A stretch of DNA of 8,874 nucleotides. It comes from an uncultured Bacilli bacterium (GTDB lineage: Bacteria; Bacillota_I; Bacilli_A; RF39; UBA660). Shown here in pieces: positions 1 to 7,575 of the stretch. Location: positions 2,644 through 11,517 of the forward strand of contig CAQBKK010000034.1 of the NCBI GenBank assembly GCA_948760655.1, in the 5' to 3' direction. A model generated the notes under the pieces. It worked only from the letters and a program-made list of their open reading frames with translations. It was not told where the DNA came from and did no database searches. A program made the position numbers and the translations under genes. Every line of letters begins with the position of its first letter. Positions within the stretch are counted from its first letter, which is position 1.

Positions 1-3000
1 GTCGAAGTACTTTGATCTCCATCATATGCTTCTGGATTTAAGGCATCATTTGGCATATCAATACTTTTCTTACTTATCACTTCAAGTCCACTGTCACTTT
101 TTACACTTTTTGCCCAAATTTCTCCACTTTTTACTTCAAATGGACCTTGATAAATATTCCAAGTTTTTCCTTGATCTAAACTATAATAATTATCTATATC
201 ATTTCTTGTTGAATCAAAAATAATATAGTTATCTTGTCCTAATTTTACACCATATTCGGTAAGAACAGGATAGCCTGCTGTTGCATGTATATTGGGTAGT
301 CTTGGAGCATCTAAATCAAGTACATAAATTTTTTCTGCTATTTCCGTTTGATTCCCAGCTTCATCTGTTCCTTTAGCATAAATAGTTAAACTTCCATCTT
401 CATTTTTTAAGTTAAGTACATCATACGAACTTATCTTTAAGTTTTCAGTATAGTTTTGATAGTCTCCTGTTTCTCCTAGTTTGTAATATTTTTCTATACT
501 CTCTTTATAATCAATACTTACTTCGGCTTCTAATCCATAAGTTTCTGTTAATAAATTAATGGTAATGTTTGGAGCTTCTTTATCAATATTTGTAACTTCT
601 ACTACTTTTGTAGTAACATGACCAACTTTATCTACAGCATATATTGTATAACTTCCATTTTCACTTACTGTAAAATTATTGTTTACTCTTGTTCCGTTTT
701 CATTAAAATAATTGGCATCTTGCTTTCCAATCGCCCATTTAATTTCTTCTATTCCCTGGTCATCTGTTACAACTGGATAGATGGTTACTTTTTGTTTTAA
801 AGTTTTTAAATCTGCTTTTATTTCTATAACTGGCGATTCTGTATCAATATTTATTATTTTTTTACTTGCTATATCACTTTCTACCCCAGAGATAGTGACT
901 CCTTTCGCATAAACTACAGCATTCTTTTCATTAACTTTAATATTTCCTGTATAAGAAAGCCATCCTGTATCTTGCGTATCAGATACTACTCGATAGTATT
1001 TTTGAATTAAAGCTTTATCAAAGCTAATAATTGCCTCTACTTCTGTTGCTACATCCTCTGGATTAATAATAATTTCTGGTGTTGCTGGTTTATAATTTTC
1101 CCATCTCATAAAGATATTTTCTATTATATCACTAACTGACATATCTAAGATATAATAATGTTCTGTAAAAATCACACTTTTTCCATTTTCATCTTCTACT
1201 TTAATTCCATCTTTTATATCTTTAAGTAACTCTTCTTGGTATTCTGCTTTTATTAATAAAATTCCTTTACTATCGTATGTTTTCCATGTTCCATCTTGTT
1301 TATATTTGTATTCTCGATTATTTTCTATAGAAGTTTCAGGATAGTTTAGTTTTAAAAGGATATATTTTCCTTTGTCTATTGTAATATAACTAGGATTCCC
1401 TATAATATTATTAATTGTATACTTACTTTCACTTTCCATTCCTAACTTATTTTTACTATATGCTGTTATTTCTGTATTTTCATAAACGTAGAAGGATCCA
1501 TTGTAATCAAGTAAAGAACCATTCCCTATTTTATATCTTGTTATTTCTGCTGAGTTGTCATAATTTATTTCTATTTTTACTTGATTTGCTTTACTTGTTG
1601 GACTAGCAGTAATGATTGGATCACTTATTCCAGTGGTTAAGAAATCAATTCTTTTTTCTGCACTTCCATTTTCACTTGTTGCATAAGCATAAACGGTAGT
1701 ATTTTCTCTTATTTCAAAACTTCCTGTATATTCTTTCCAGTCTCCATTAAAACCTAATTTGTAATATTTTTGAGTAGCTAATGAATCGTAATTTATGCTA
1801 ATTATTGTTTTATTTATGAGTTTATTATTTACTTCTGGTGTTGCATTTATACTAACAATTAAGTTTTCCTTTTCTATTGGTGGAATAATTGTTGTAATTG
1901 TTTTACTTTCTATAGTACTTCCATATGTATTCGTCCCTTTAGCATAAATTGTTTTACTTTCGGTAATTACTAATTCTTTGGTATATGGATGATAAATGAT
2001 TCCATCAAAACTATATTCTAATTTATCAAAATCATTTCCCGTTATACTTACTATTACAGAGCTTTGATTACTACTCAAATAGTTGGTTGGATTTGTATCA
2101 ATTTTAACAAACGGTTTATTGTTTTGTTTGATATTTTCTACAAAGTAATATGTAATATCACTTGTTTTGCCATCATTACTTACATAATATGCTTTGATTA
2201 GTTCATTTTTGTTTACTTCAAATCTTCCAATATATTCTCTATAGCTTCCGTTATTTTCACTTACAAATATTTTATCTGCGTTATTTGCTCTAATTGTTAT
2301 TGTTACTTTATCAGTTAAATTACTTGTATTACTACTTATTACAGGTCCACTTAAATATTCACTTGGTTTACTATCTTCAGTTGGTTTTGTAATTATTGTT
2401 CCATCTGGTAAAGTGACTGGTTCATATGTGGTACTACCACCATTTCCTCCTGGCGTTTGTCCGTTGCCACCAAATGTATCCAATATTTCTCCAATAAATA
2501 CACTATCACTTCCTTTTATGGTTTTGGTGTATAAATATTTTCCATCGCTATCATAGACTTTTTCTTCTTTTGTTGCTCTTGCTTCTATGATAGTATTTTT
2601 TCCTACACTAAATGCCCCTTTGTAATCTTGCCACTCTCCATCTCCTATTCGATATTCTTTTTGGAAGCTTTCTTTGTCATAGACGATTTTTACTAATGTC
2701 TCCACACCATCTCTCACACTATAACTATCTGGTTCAATACTTACAACCATTTTTCCGTTTGGTGCCATAATTATTGTTTTTCCATTTAAATCATAACGAA
2801 TATAAATATTTTCTACATCGCTTATTTTTACTAGAACTGATCCTGTATAATCTTGCCAGCTATCATTTTCATATCCAGTGTTGATTTCATTTTTGTTTCC
2901 TAGTTTCCATTGCCAGTTTGTCGAATTATCTGGATAAGTTAAATTTATCTTAACCCAACCATCTTCTATTTTTTCTTCTCCTATGGCAACTTTTACTTCT

Positions 3001-4283
3001 AGTTCTTTCGTAGTAGTTACTTTTACTGATTCATCAGAAGTTGCTGTACATACAATTAAATGATTACCTAATCCTATGGTACTCGTATCTTTATATTCTT
3101 TTCCTTCCACAATGCATTCTACTTTTCCACTTTGGCTACCAAAACTAACGAAACTTGGTAAATCATATTTTTCGCCATATTTCATTTCACTTGGTACTTT
3201 ATCTAGATTTATAATAGGCGTTTCCTTATTGTTATTATTTGAATTATTTGTGCCATTACAGTTTAGATCACATTTTCCATCACCATCTATATCAATAAAT
3301 ATATCTGGTATATTATCTCCATTTGTATCACAGTTTAAGTCGCAAATTCCATCTCCATTTGTATCTTGATTAATTAAGTTTTTTAGCTGATTTTCATTTC
3401 CATTGGATCCAATATTTATGTCAGGTTTCTCATCGCCATTTACCTCAATGTTACTATCAGCTTTTCCATCGCCATTTGTATCACAATTATAATCACAAAT
3501 TCCATCTCCATCTGTATCACAGTTTAAAGTACATTTATTATTACTATTTTGATAAATAAATTTTCTTGTTATTTCTTTTTTATTTCCAACTTTATCTTCT
3601 ACTTTTATTGTTATTTCATATTCTTTTCCAATTTCTAGATTTTCTAGGATAAAATCTTGTTTTACCTCCTGAAATTTATCGTCTTTTTTATAGTAATATT
3701 TTCCTATTCCACTTTCTTTATCTTCAGCTATTATATGTACTTCTGCCAATCCATTTTCTTGGTTTTCAATATTTAAACTTGTAATATTTGGAGATTCATT
3801 GTCTACCCATATTTCTTCTATATTGCTTTTCTTTCCACTCGTTTTTTTGTTGCTAACTCCTCTAAATACAACAAAGTATTTTCCAGTTGTTGCTACAGTT
3901 ATATTTTTTGTTGTTGTAATTTTCCACTCACAATTATCAAAGTTTTTATCACTTACTATACAATATTCATAATATGCTATCCCATTATAACTTATAGCAT
4001 CTTTTTCTACTTTTACAACTTGTTTCTTTCCCCAATTTTTATTATCTGCTATGATTTTAGGGGCACTTGGTGTATCAATATGAAATAAATGAATCAATTC
4101 TTCATTGATTTTATTTCTTATTCCTTCATTTAATGCATAGGTAATTCCCATTGTTGCACATAGCATAAAAAATAAAAGTAACAACAATAAAATTCTTTTT
4201 TTCTTATCTTTCTCTTTTTCTTGTTCTATCTCTTGTTTAATTGTTTCTATATTTTTCTTCTTTGGATTATTTTTATTTTTCAT
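1..4283 (-). CDS. Giant repeat-rich secreted or surface-anchored protein, 3' end outside the window
   Basis: One reading frame runs from ATG at 4283 to the left edge with no stop: 1,427 complete codons, C-terminus missing. The start has an AGGTGA ribosome binding site (4288-4293) and a candidate promoter. Residues 1-30 are Lys/Glu-rich. Residues 31-50 are hydrophobic (six leucines, ending ITYA), a signal peptide or membrane anchor. Next come Ig-like modules (about 60-245, cysteines 108 and 118), a Cys/Asp-rich repeat block (251-342), an Asn-rich linker, an HYR-like domain (about 356-434, cysteines 390 and 412), then beta-sandwich repeats from about 438 to the edge, interrupted by a Gly/Asn linker (604-617). 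The repeats carry a Y-x-x-Y-x-G-x-F core like CHB_HEX_C/OmpL47-type domains. The last visible residues, DGDQSTS, resemble the start of an F5/8 type C (discoidin) domain. I infer an exported adhesin or stalk protein. No catalytic domain or LPXTG is visible. Substrate and exact function are unknown. Confidence 0.93.
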   Translation of the reverse strand, partial: MKNKNNPKKKNIETIKQEIEQEKEKDKKKRILLLLLLFFMLCATMGITYALNEGIRNKINEELIHLFHIDTPSAPKIIADNKNWGKKQVVKVEKDAISYNGIAYYEYCIVSDKNFDNCEWKITTTKNITVATTGKYFVVFRGVSNKKTSGKKSNIEEIWVDNESPNITSLNIENQENGLAEVHIIAEDKESGIGKYYYKKDDKFQEVKQDFILENLEIGKEYEITIKVEDKVGNKKEITRKFIYQNSNNKCTLNCDTDGDGICDYNCDTNGDGKADSNIEVNGDEKPDINIGSNGNENQLKNLINQDTNGDGICDLNCDTNGDNIPDIFIDIDGDGKCDLNCNGTNNSNNNNKETPIINLDKVPSEMKYGEKYDLPSFVSFGSQSGKVECIVEGKEYKDTSTIGLGNHLIVCTATSDESVKVTTTKELEVKVAIGEEKIEDGWVKINLTYPDNSTNWQWKLGNKNEINTGYENDSWQDYTGSVLVKISDVENIYIRYDLNGKTIIMAPNGKMVVSIEPDSYSVRDGVETLVKIVYDKESFQKEYRIGDGEWQDYKGAFSVGKNTIIEARATKEEKVYDSDGKYLYTKTIKGSDSVFIGEILDTFGGNGQTPGGNGGSTTYEPVTLPDGTIITKPTEDSKPSEYLSGPVISSNTSNLTDKVTITIRANNADKIFVSENNGSYREYIGRFEVNKNELIKAYYVSNDGKTSDITYYFVENIKQNNKPFVKIDTNPTNYLSSNQSSVIVSITGNDFDKLEYSFDGIIYHPYTKELVITESKTIYAKGTNTYGSTIESKTITTIIPPIEKENLIVSINATPEVNNKLINKTIISINYDSLATQKYYKLGFNGDWKEYTGSFEIRENTTVYAYATSENGSAEKRIDFLTTGISDPIITASPTSKANQVKIEINYDNSAEITRYKIGNGSLLDYNGSFYVYENTEITAYSKNKLGMESESKYTINNIIGNPSYITIDKGKYILLKLNYPETSIENNREYKYKQDGTWKTYDSKGILLIKAEYQEELLKDIKDGIKVEDENGKSVIFTEHYYILDMSVSDIIENIFMRWENYKPATPEIIINPEDVATEVEAIISFDKALIQKYYRVVSDTQDTGWLSYTGNIKVNEKNAVVYAKGVTISGVESDIASKKIINIDTESPVIEIKADLKTLKQKVTIYPVVTDDQGIEEIKWAIGKQDANYFNENGTRVNNNFTVSENGSYTIYAVDKVGHVTTKVVEVTNIDKEAPNITINLLTETYGLEAEVSIDYKESIEKYYKLGETGDYQNYTENLKISSYDVLNLKNEDGSLTIYAKGTDEAGNQTEIAEKIYVLDLDAPRLPNIHATAGYPVLTEYGVKLGQDNYIIFDSTRNDIDNYYSLDQGKTWNIYQGPFEVKSGEIWAKSVKSDSGLEVISKKSIDMPNDALNPEAYDGDQSTS
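3..2970 (-). repeat. Array of about eleven diverged beta-sandwich repeats, CHB_HEX_C/OmpL47-like
   Basis: Between residue 438 and the edge a pattern recurs: a Tyr/Trp strand, short turn, aromatic-x-x-Tyr-x-Gly-x-Phe, a hydrophobic strand, Asn/Glu-x-Thr, and Val/Ile-Tyr-Ala-x-(A/G). The aromatic of the core sits near residues 476, 551, 681, 764, 849, 925, 1000, 1108, 1183, 1275 and 1375, so most units are 75-108 residues long. Clear examples are WQDYKGAF, WKEYTGSF, DYNGSF, WLSYTGN and WNIYQGPF. The unit resembles chitobiase/beta-hexosaminidase C-terminal-like domains, common as spacers in large Gram-positive surface proteins. Units near 1183 and 1275 are the most diverged. Copies differ widely in DNA sequence, so the array is old rather than freshly amplified. 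Confidence 0.7.
2980..3218 (-). other. HYR-like / bacterial Ig-like domain (residues about 356-434)
   Basis: This part of the giant protein begins PIINLDKVP and ends in alternating Thr/Lys/Val strands (TTTKELEVKV). It contains two cysteines (390 and 412), the second in the motif GNHLIVCTATS, close to the G-x-x-x-V-x-C-x-A-x-D signature of HYR domains. These are Ig-fold modules of extracellular proteins involved in adhesion. The match is by eye only. Confidence 0.5.
3258..3533 (-). repeat. Aspartate/glycine-rich calcium-binding-like repeats with CxxxC pairs (residues 251-342)
   Basis: Six copies of a D-x-D/N-G-D/N-x-x-x-D core are visible: DTDGDGICD, DTNGDGKAD, VNGDEKPD, DTNGDGICD, DTNGDNIPD and DIDGDGKCD. 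Between and around them lie four CxxxC pairs (C251/C255, C263/C267, C314/C318, C338/C342). The motif is like the Ca2+ loops of dockerin and thrombospondin type 3 repeats. At the DNA level this gives a recurring CCATCTCCATTTGTATC-type unit with small variations. Calcium binding and disulfide stapling are inferred from motif similarity. The first two and last two copies match best; the middle copies are degenerate (GNENQ in place of the acidic loop). Confidence 0.8.
4158..4193 (-). other. Signal peptide or N-terminal membrane anchor of the giant surface protein
   Basis: Codons 31-42 form an uninterrupted hydrophobic core (I, six L, F, F, M, L, C), followed by ATMGITYA up to residue 50. It is preceded by a strongly basic KDKKKR stretch. 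Ala-50 after Thr-Tyr fits a type I signal peptidase site. The Cys at 42 lies inside the core without a lipobox following a shorter signal, so I do not call a lipoprotein. The long charged cytoplasmic part (30 residues) would also suit an uncleaved anchor. Confidence 0.8.
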
Positions 4284-4287
4284 ATCT

Positions 4288-4293
4288 TCACCT
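4288..4293 (-). promoter_or_regulatory. Ribosome binding site of the giant surface gene
   Basis: AGGTGA on the minus strand, with 4 nt to the ATG at 4283. The spacing is slightly short, but this is the only SD-like sequence nearby. It supports this start, which also places the basic region and signal segment correctly at the N-terminus. Confidence 0.65.
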
Positions 4294-4320
4294 AAATTTA
4301 TTATTTCCTATTCTATATTT

Positions 4321-4349
4321 AGTATATCAAAACCTTTTTTCGTTTTCTA
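4321..4349 (-). promoter_or_regulatory. Candidate sigma-70/sigma-A promoter of the giant surface gene
   Basis: A -10 hexamer TATACT (4321-4326, 5 of 6 consensus) is separated by 17 bp from TAGAAA (4344-4349, 4 of 6). The initiation point would be near 4313, about 30 nt before the ATG. The gene follows a likely terminator of the upstream operon, so it needs its own promoter. The region is very AT-rich, so chance matches are easy. Confidence 0.45.
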
Positions 4350-4363
4350 TATATTTATTATTT

Positions 4364-4383
4364 TTAGAAATAACAATTTCTAA
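4364..4383. repeat. Perfect 8-bp inverted repeat upstream of the surface-gene promoter
   Basis: TTAGAAAT, a 4-nt centre AACA, then ATTTCTAA. It lies 14 bp upstream of the candidate -35 box of the surface gene. Neither strand has a T-tract directly after it, so it does not look like a terminator. It may be an operator, or a chance palindrome in AT-rich DNA. Confidence 0.35.
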
Positions 4384-4472
4384 TATAAAAAAAAATCTAT
4401 ATTATGTAACAGAAAATAGGCGTAGAAATTTTTATTATGTTTTTTTATCTACATATAAACTTCTGAGCATTT

Positions 4473-4499
4473 AAAAAAAGAGATTTTTTACTTTCTCTT
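4473..4499 (-). terminator. Rho-independent-type terminator after asnB
   Basis: Read on the minus strand, AAGAGA (4499-4494), a 10-nt A-rich loop, TCTCTT (4483-4478) and then five further T (4477-4473) form a short hairpin with a T-tract. It begins 11 nt after the asnB stop codon. The stem is only 6 bp with two G-C pairs, so termination may be partial. Outer A/T runs could extend the stem on both sides. The position, directly after the last operon gene, supports the call. Confidence 0.6.
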
Positions 4500-4510
4500 A
4501 TTTTTTAATA

Positions 4511-6352
4511 CTAACTATTTTTTATAAAATATACTTCATACCAAATTAAAAATACATATATATTATAAATTTTTCGTCCATTATTTTTTATATTTTGATA
4601 ATGTTCTTCTAATAAATTATTGATATAGGTTTGATCAAAAAACGTACTCACATAATTTCGTTCAAATACTTCTTTTACTTTTTTATAGTATTTTTCTTCT
4701 TTTATCCACTTTGAAAATGGTACTGGAAATCCTAATTTTCTTCTTTTCGACCACTCTTCTGGAATACTTTCATTTGCAATGTCTCGAAATAAATATTTGG
4801 TTTGTTTATCACGTACTAAGTGTTTGGTAGGAATTTTTTTGGCATAGTTATAAAGAACACTATCTAAAAGAGGTACACGAAGTTCTACACTATTTGCCAT
4901 CGTCATTTTATCTGCTTTTAATAAAATATCTTGCGGTAACCAAAAGTGCATGTCAATGTACATTTTTTGAGTAATTTCATCACAATTTTTTACTTTTTCA
5001 TAATAAGGTTTGATAATATCCCCTATCGTCTCTTCATTCCGTAAGTTTTTGGCAAGGATTTCGTTTGCTTCTTTTTCTGTCATAAAGGTACCATGTCCAA
5101 TGTATCTTTCATAGAAGGGTTTGCCATATAGTTTTAGCGTATTTTGCCCTGGAAAATGTGGTAAAGGGCTTACTATTTTACCAATACATCCGCGTAAAGA
5201 TAATGGCAATTTATTGTAAATTTTTAAAATGGTTGGAACGTAATACTCGTTGTATCCAGCAAACATTTCGTCGCTTCCTTCTCCTGATAAAACGACTTTT
5301 ACTTTTTCACTTGCTAATGCAGATAAAAAATATAAAGGTACTGTTGAAAGATTGGCATGGGGTTCGTCTGTATGATACATAATAGTTGGTAAACTATCAA
5401 AAAATTCATCACTTGTTATCTTTTTTTGGTAATTTTGTATGTCTAACATTGTGGATAAGTCTTTTGCTAAGTTGGTTTCGTCAAATCCAGGCATGTCAAA
5501 TCCTACAGAAAAGGTTTTATCTGGTTTGGCAATACTTACTACATAGGAAGAGTCTACTCCCCCAGATAAATAAGATCCTACTTCGACATCACTTGTTGTT
5601 TTATGATATTCTATCGATTCTTCTAAGACATTTTTTAATTCTTTTTTATATGTCTCATAAGGTTTATCGGTTTTCTCATAGTCAATTTTAAAATATTCTT
5701 TGGTGGTCATTTTTCCATTTTTGTATTTGAAGTAGTGTCCTGGTTTTAATTTATATACATTTTTAAAGAATGTTTCTTCATGTACAGAGTATTGAAAAAT
5801 TAAAAACATTTTTAAAGCAGATGTATTCACTTCTTTTTTGAAGTCTGGATATTCTAAAAAAGACTTTATTTCAGAGGCAAATAGAAAAGAAGTTCCCTCT
5901 TTATAATAATAGAATGGTTTTATTCCAAAATGGTCTCTTGCTCCCACTAACTCTTTTTTTATTTTATCGTAAATTACAAAGGTAAACATCCCACGTAAAC
6001 GAGGAAATAATTTTACTCCCCATTCTTCATAGCCATGTAGTAAGACTTCTGTATCGGTTTTTGTTTTGAAAATATGCCCCTTGTTTATTAATTCACCTTT
6101 TAATTCTTCATAGTTATAGATTTCTCCATTAAAAATAATAAAACAACTTTTGTCTTCGTTTGTTATTGGTTGGCTCCCTTTTTTTGTTAAATCAATTATG
6201 GAAAGTCTTCTATGTCCTAATGCAACTGTGTCATCTGTAAAATAGCCTTCAGCATCTGGTCCACGATGGATAATACGGTCAGCCATTTTCTTTATAATTT
6301 CTTTTTTCTCTTTTGCTTTTCTATTGTCTATAAATCCTACAATTCCACACAT
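4511..6352 (-). CDS. asnB: Asparagine synthetase B family, glutamine-hydrolysing amidotransferase
   Basis: This 613-residue protein is full length for the family, which converts aspartate or a related carboxylate to its amide with ATP and glutamine. Residues 1-200 are a class II glutaminase domain: Cys-2 nucleophile after Met removal (MCGIVGF), HRGPD at 29-33, GHRRLS at 46-51, NGEIYN at 75-80, and D100 in TDTEV. The synthetase half carries the pyrophosphatase loop SGGVDSS (263-269), LSGEGSDE (355-362) and RVPLLD (492-497). All expected catalytic motifs are intact. The start has GGAGGT at 6358-6363, 5 nt upstream and overlapping the stop of the preceding gene (3-nt gap), suggesting translational coupling. 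The stop is TAG. Family members make free Asn or amidate cell-wall precursors (AsnH of Lactococcus for D-Asp, AsnB of Bacillus and LtsA of Corynebacterium for diaminopimelate). Next to a D-aspartate-ligase-like enzyme, cell-wall amidation is a real alternative. Sequence alone cannot decide. Confidence 0.95.
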   Translation of the reverse strand: MCGIVGFIDNRKAKEKKEIIKKMADRIIHRGPDAEGYFTDDTVALGHRRLSIIDLTKKGSQPITNEDKSCFIIFNGEIYNYEELKGELINKGHIFKTKTDTEVLLHGYEEWGVKLFPRLRGMFTFVIYDKIKKELVGARDHFGIKPFYYYKEGTSFLFASEIKSFLEYPDFKKEVNTSALKMFLIFQYSVHEETFFKNVYKLKPGHYFKYKNGKMTTKEYFKIDYEKTDKPYETYKKELKNVLEESIEYHKTTSDVEVGSYLSGGVDSSYVVSIAKPDKTFSVGFDMPGFDETNLAKDLSTMLDIQNYQKKITSDEFFDSLPTIMYHTDEPHANLSTVPLYFLSALASEKVKVVLSGEGSDEMFAGYNEYYVPTILKIYNKLPLSLRGCIGKIVSPLPHFPGQNTLKLYGKPFYERYIGHGTFMTEKEANEILAKNLRNEETIGDIIKPYYEKVKNCDEITQKMYIDMHFWLPQDILLKADKMTMANSVELRVPLLDSVLYNYAKKIPTKHLVRDKQTKYLFRDIANESIPEEWSKRRKLGFPVPFSKWIKEEKYYKKVKEVFERNYVSTFFDQTYINNLLEEHYQNIKNNGRKIYNIYVFLIWYEVYFIKNS

Positions 6353-6355
6353 AAT

Positions 6356-7561
6356 TTACCTCCAATAACTATTTTTGTATTCTTTGTAATAGTGTAACCA
6401 ACGTTTGTGAAGCATAAGAAATCGCTTAAAATTTTTGTCACAAGGTGCAGCCATAGGCTTTACAACAGATTTCCATAAACGAAGGGCTTCTTTTTTAAAT
6501 TCTTTGTTTTTTATATATTTTTTTACAATTCCTTTGGGTACAAAAGAAAGAAGAACTTTTTCATTTAAAAAAACATAATCATTTTCATTATTATATAGGC
6601 AATCTTCTACAATCGTTTTTACTAAGTTTTTTCCAAGAGCAGACACATAATAACTGCATCTTCCTTGACGGGCATTGATTTCTAATACTTTGAATGTATT
6701 GTCGCGAATATCGTATTTCATATCAATTTCTGCAAAGCCACGATAATTAATAGATTCTATAAATTTTTTGATATTCTTTTCCATTTTTCTAATGTCACCA
6801 TTTGTTGTATTAAAGCCATTGATTAAAACAGCGGCATTTCCGACCATGGATTTTGTTCTTTCTTGTAACCCAATTTGGGCAAAGCTCATAAATTCTACTT
6901 TTCCTTTTTGATTTACATAGATAACGGCATCAAAAAGATTGGAATCGTCTCCTGGAATAAATTCTTGGAGGATTAATTTATCGGTATATCCTCCTTTTTT
7001 GATTGTATCTATTACCGTAACTAGTTCTTCTTCGCTGTTTACTTTGTAAATTTTATTTTTTCCTTCAAAGTATAAGTGATTGTACATAACGACATTGGCT
7101 GGCTTTACAACGATTGGGTAAGTGAAGTATGTAAACTTTTTGTCTTTTTTACAATCATAATACATTGTTTTTGGGAATGTTAAACAAGAGTTTTCATAGG
7201 TTTTATAAAATGTTTCTTTATTGGTTAGACTTTTTATTACTTCTACACTCGGATAGTTATATAGGTATTGTTTGCTTAGTTTTTCTTTGTTTCCACTAAT
7301 AAATTCTGCATAGGTTTCGTTTGTACTTATTAACACTATCTTTTTATCCTTATGTTCTTTGGCAAAGGTATTTAATGTATTAAAAAATACTTCTTGCTCC
7401 CATATATTAATATTTTGAATATGTAAAATATCAGAATATTTTGTAAAGGAAAGGCGTTCGTTTCCAATTAGATATGCTTTTTTATGATAAGCTTCGTAAC
7501 AACATCTTGCCATATAATAAGCATTGGCATCTGTTCCTAGTATTAAGACTTCAAATTCCAT
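6356..7561 (-). CDS. ATP-grasp carboxylate-amine ligase, D-aspartate ligase (Asl)-like
   Basis: This 401-residue ATP-grasp enzyme should join a carboxylate to an amine through an acyl-phosphate. The N-terminal fold starts VLILGTDANAYYMAR, very like the start of Enterococcus/Lactobacillus D-aspartate ligases and related 'carboxylate-amine ligases'. Further family-like motifs are NKETFYKTYE (114-123), the ATP-binding YPIVVKP (148-154), LQEFIPGDD (198-206), GFAEIDMKYD (275-284), and the Mg2+-binding EINARQGR (294-301). The C-terminal 60 residues are basic and aromatic, possibly a contact to the membrane-bound or undecaprenyl-linked precursor (inference). The known family role is adding D-Asp to the lysine of the peptidoglycan stem peptide; other amino-acid substrates are possible. 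It is the middle gene of the operon, 11 nt after the racemase and 3 nt before asnB. The ATG is set by TAGGAG at 7570-7575, spaced 8 nt. The stop is TAA. The ATP-grasp family is certain; the substrate is inferred. Confidence 0.87.
   Translation of the reverse strand: MEFEVLILGTDANAYYMARCCYEAYHKKAYLIGNERLSFTKYSDILHIQNINIWEQEVFFNTLNTFAKEHKDKKIVLISTNETYAEFISGNKEKLSKQYLYNYPSVEVIKSLTNKETFYKTYENSCLTFPKTMYYDCKKDKKFTYFTYPIVVKPANVVMYNHLYFEGKNKIYKVNSEEELVTVIDTIKKGGYTDKLILQEFIPGDDSNLFDAVIYVNQKGKVEFMSFAQIGLQERTKSMVGNAAVLINGFNTTNGDIRKMEKNIKKFIESINYRGFAEIDMKYDIRDNTFKVLEINARQGRCSYYVSALGKNLVKTIVEDCLYNNENDYVFLNEKVLLSFVPKGIVKKYIKNKEFKKEALRLWKSVVKPMAAPCDKNFKRFLMLHKRWLHYYKEYKNSYWR
6358..6363 (-). promoter_or_regulatory. 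Ribosome binding site of asnB overlapping the ligase stop codon
   Basis: GGAGGT ends in the first base of the TAA stop of the ATP-grasp gene, 5 nt before the asnB ATG. Ribosomes finishing the ligase can reinitiate directly, a layout typical of coupled translation. Confidence 0.8.
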
Positions 7562-7569
7562 AGAACCAT

Positions 7570-7575
7570 CTCCTA
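7570..7575 (-). promoter_or_regulatory. Ribosome binding site of the ATP-grasp gene that contains the racemase stop codon
   Basis: TAGGAG: its first three bases are the TAG stop of the racemase and the whole forms the Shine-Dalgarno site, 8 nt before the ATG at 7561. This ties translation of the two genes together and fixes the ligase start. Confidence 0.8.

Noticed and set aside
26..1606. Short plus-strand open frames (26-223, 618-800, 1415-1606)
   Set aside because: They lie wholly opposite the giant minus-strand gene, have no ribosome binding sites of note, and encode Phe/Leu/Tyr-rich strings expected from the antisense of Lys/Asn/Glu-rich protein.
3076..3369. Plus-strand open frame of 97 codons opposite the Asp-rich repeats
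   Set aside because: The low-complexity Ser/Pro/Phe product mirrors the DGDG repeats read antisense, and the minus frame has clear domain structure.
3258..3533. CRISPR-like look of the recurring CCATCTCCATTTGTATC units
   Set aside because: Spacing is irregular, the units are in frame and encode DxNGDG motifs, and there are no unique spacers of constant length.
4364..4383. Inverted repeat as a terminator
   Set aside because: No T-tract follows directly on either strand; a better hairpin with T-tract lies next to the asnB stop.
4241..4474. Plus-strand open frame across the intergenic region
   Set aside because: It overlaps the signal-peptide region and promoter of the surface gene, has no Shine-Dalgarno, and its product is Tyr/Phe/Leu low complexity.
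5158..5691. Two plus-strand open frames inside asnB
   Set aside because: The minus-strand asparagine synthetase covers them with conserved catalytic motifs.
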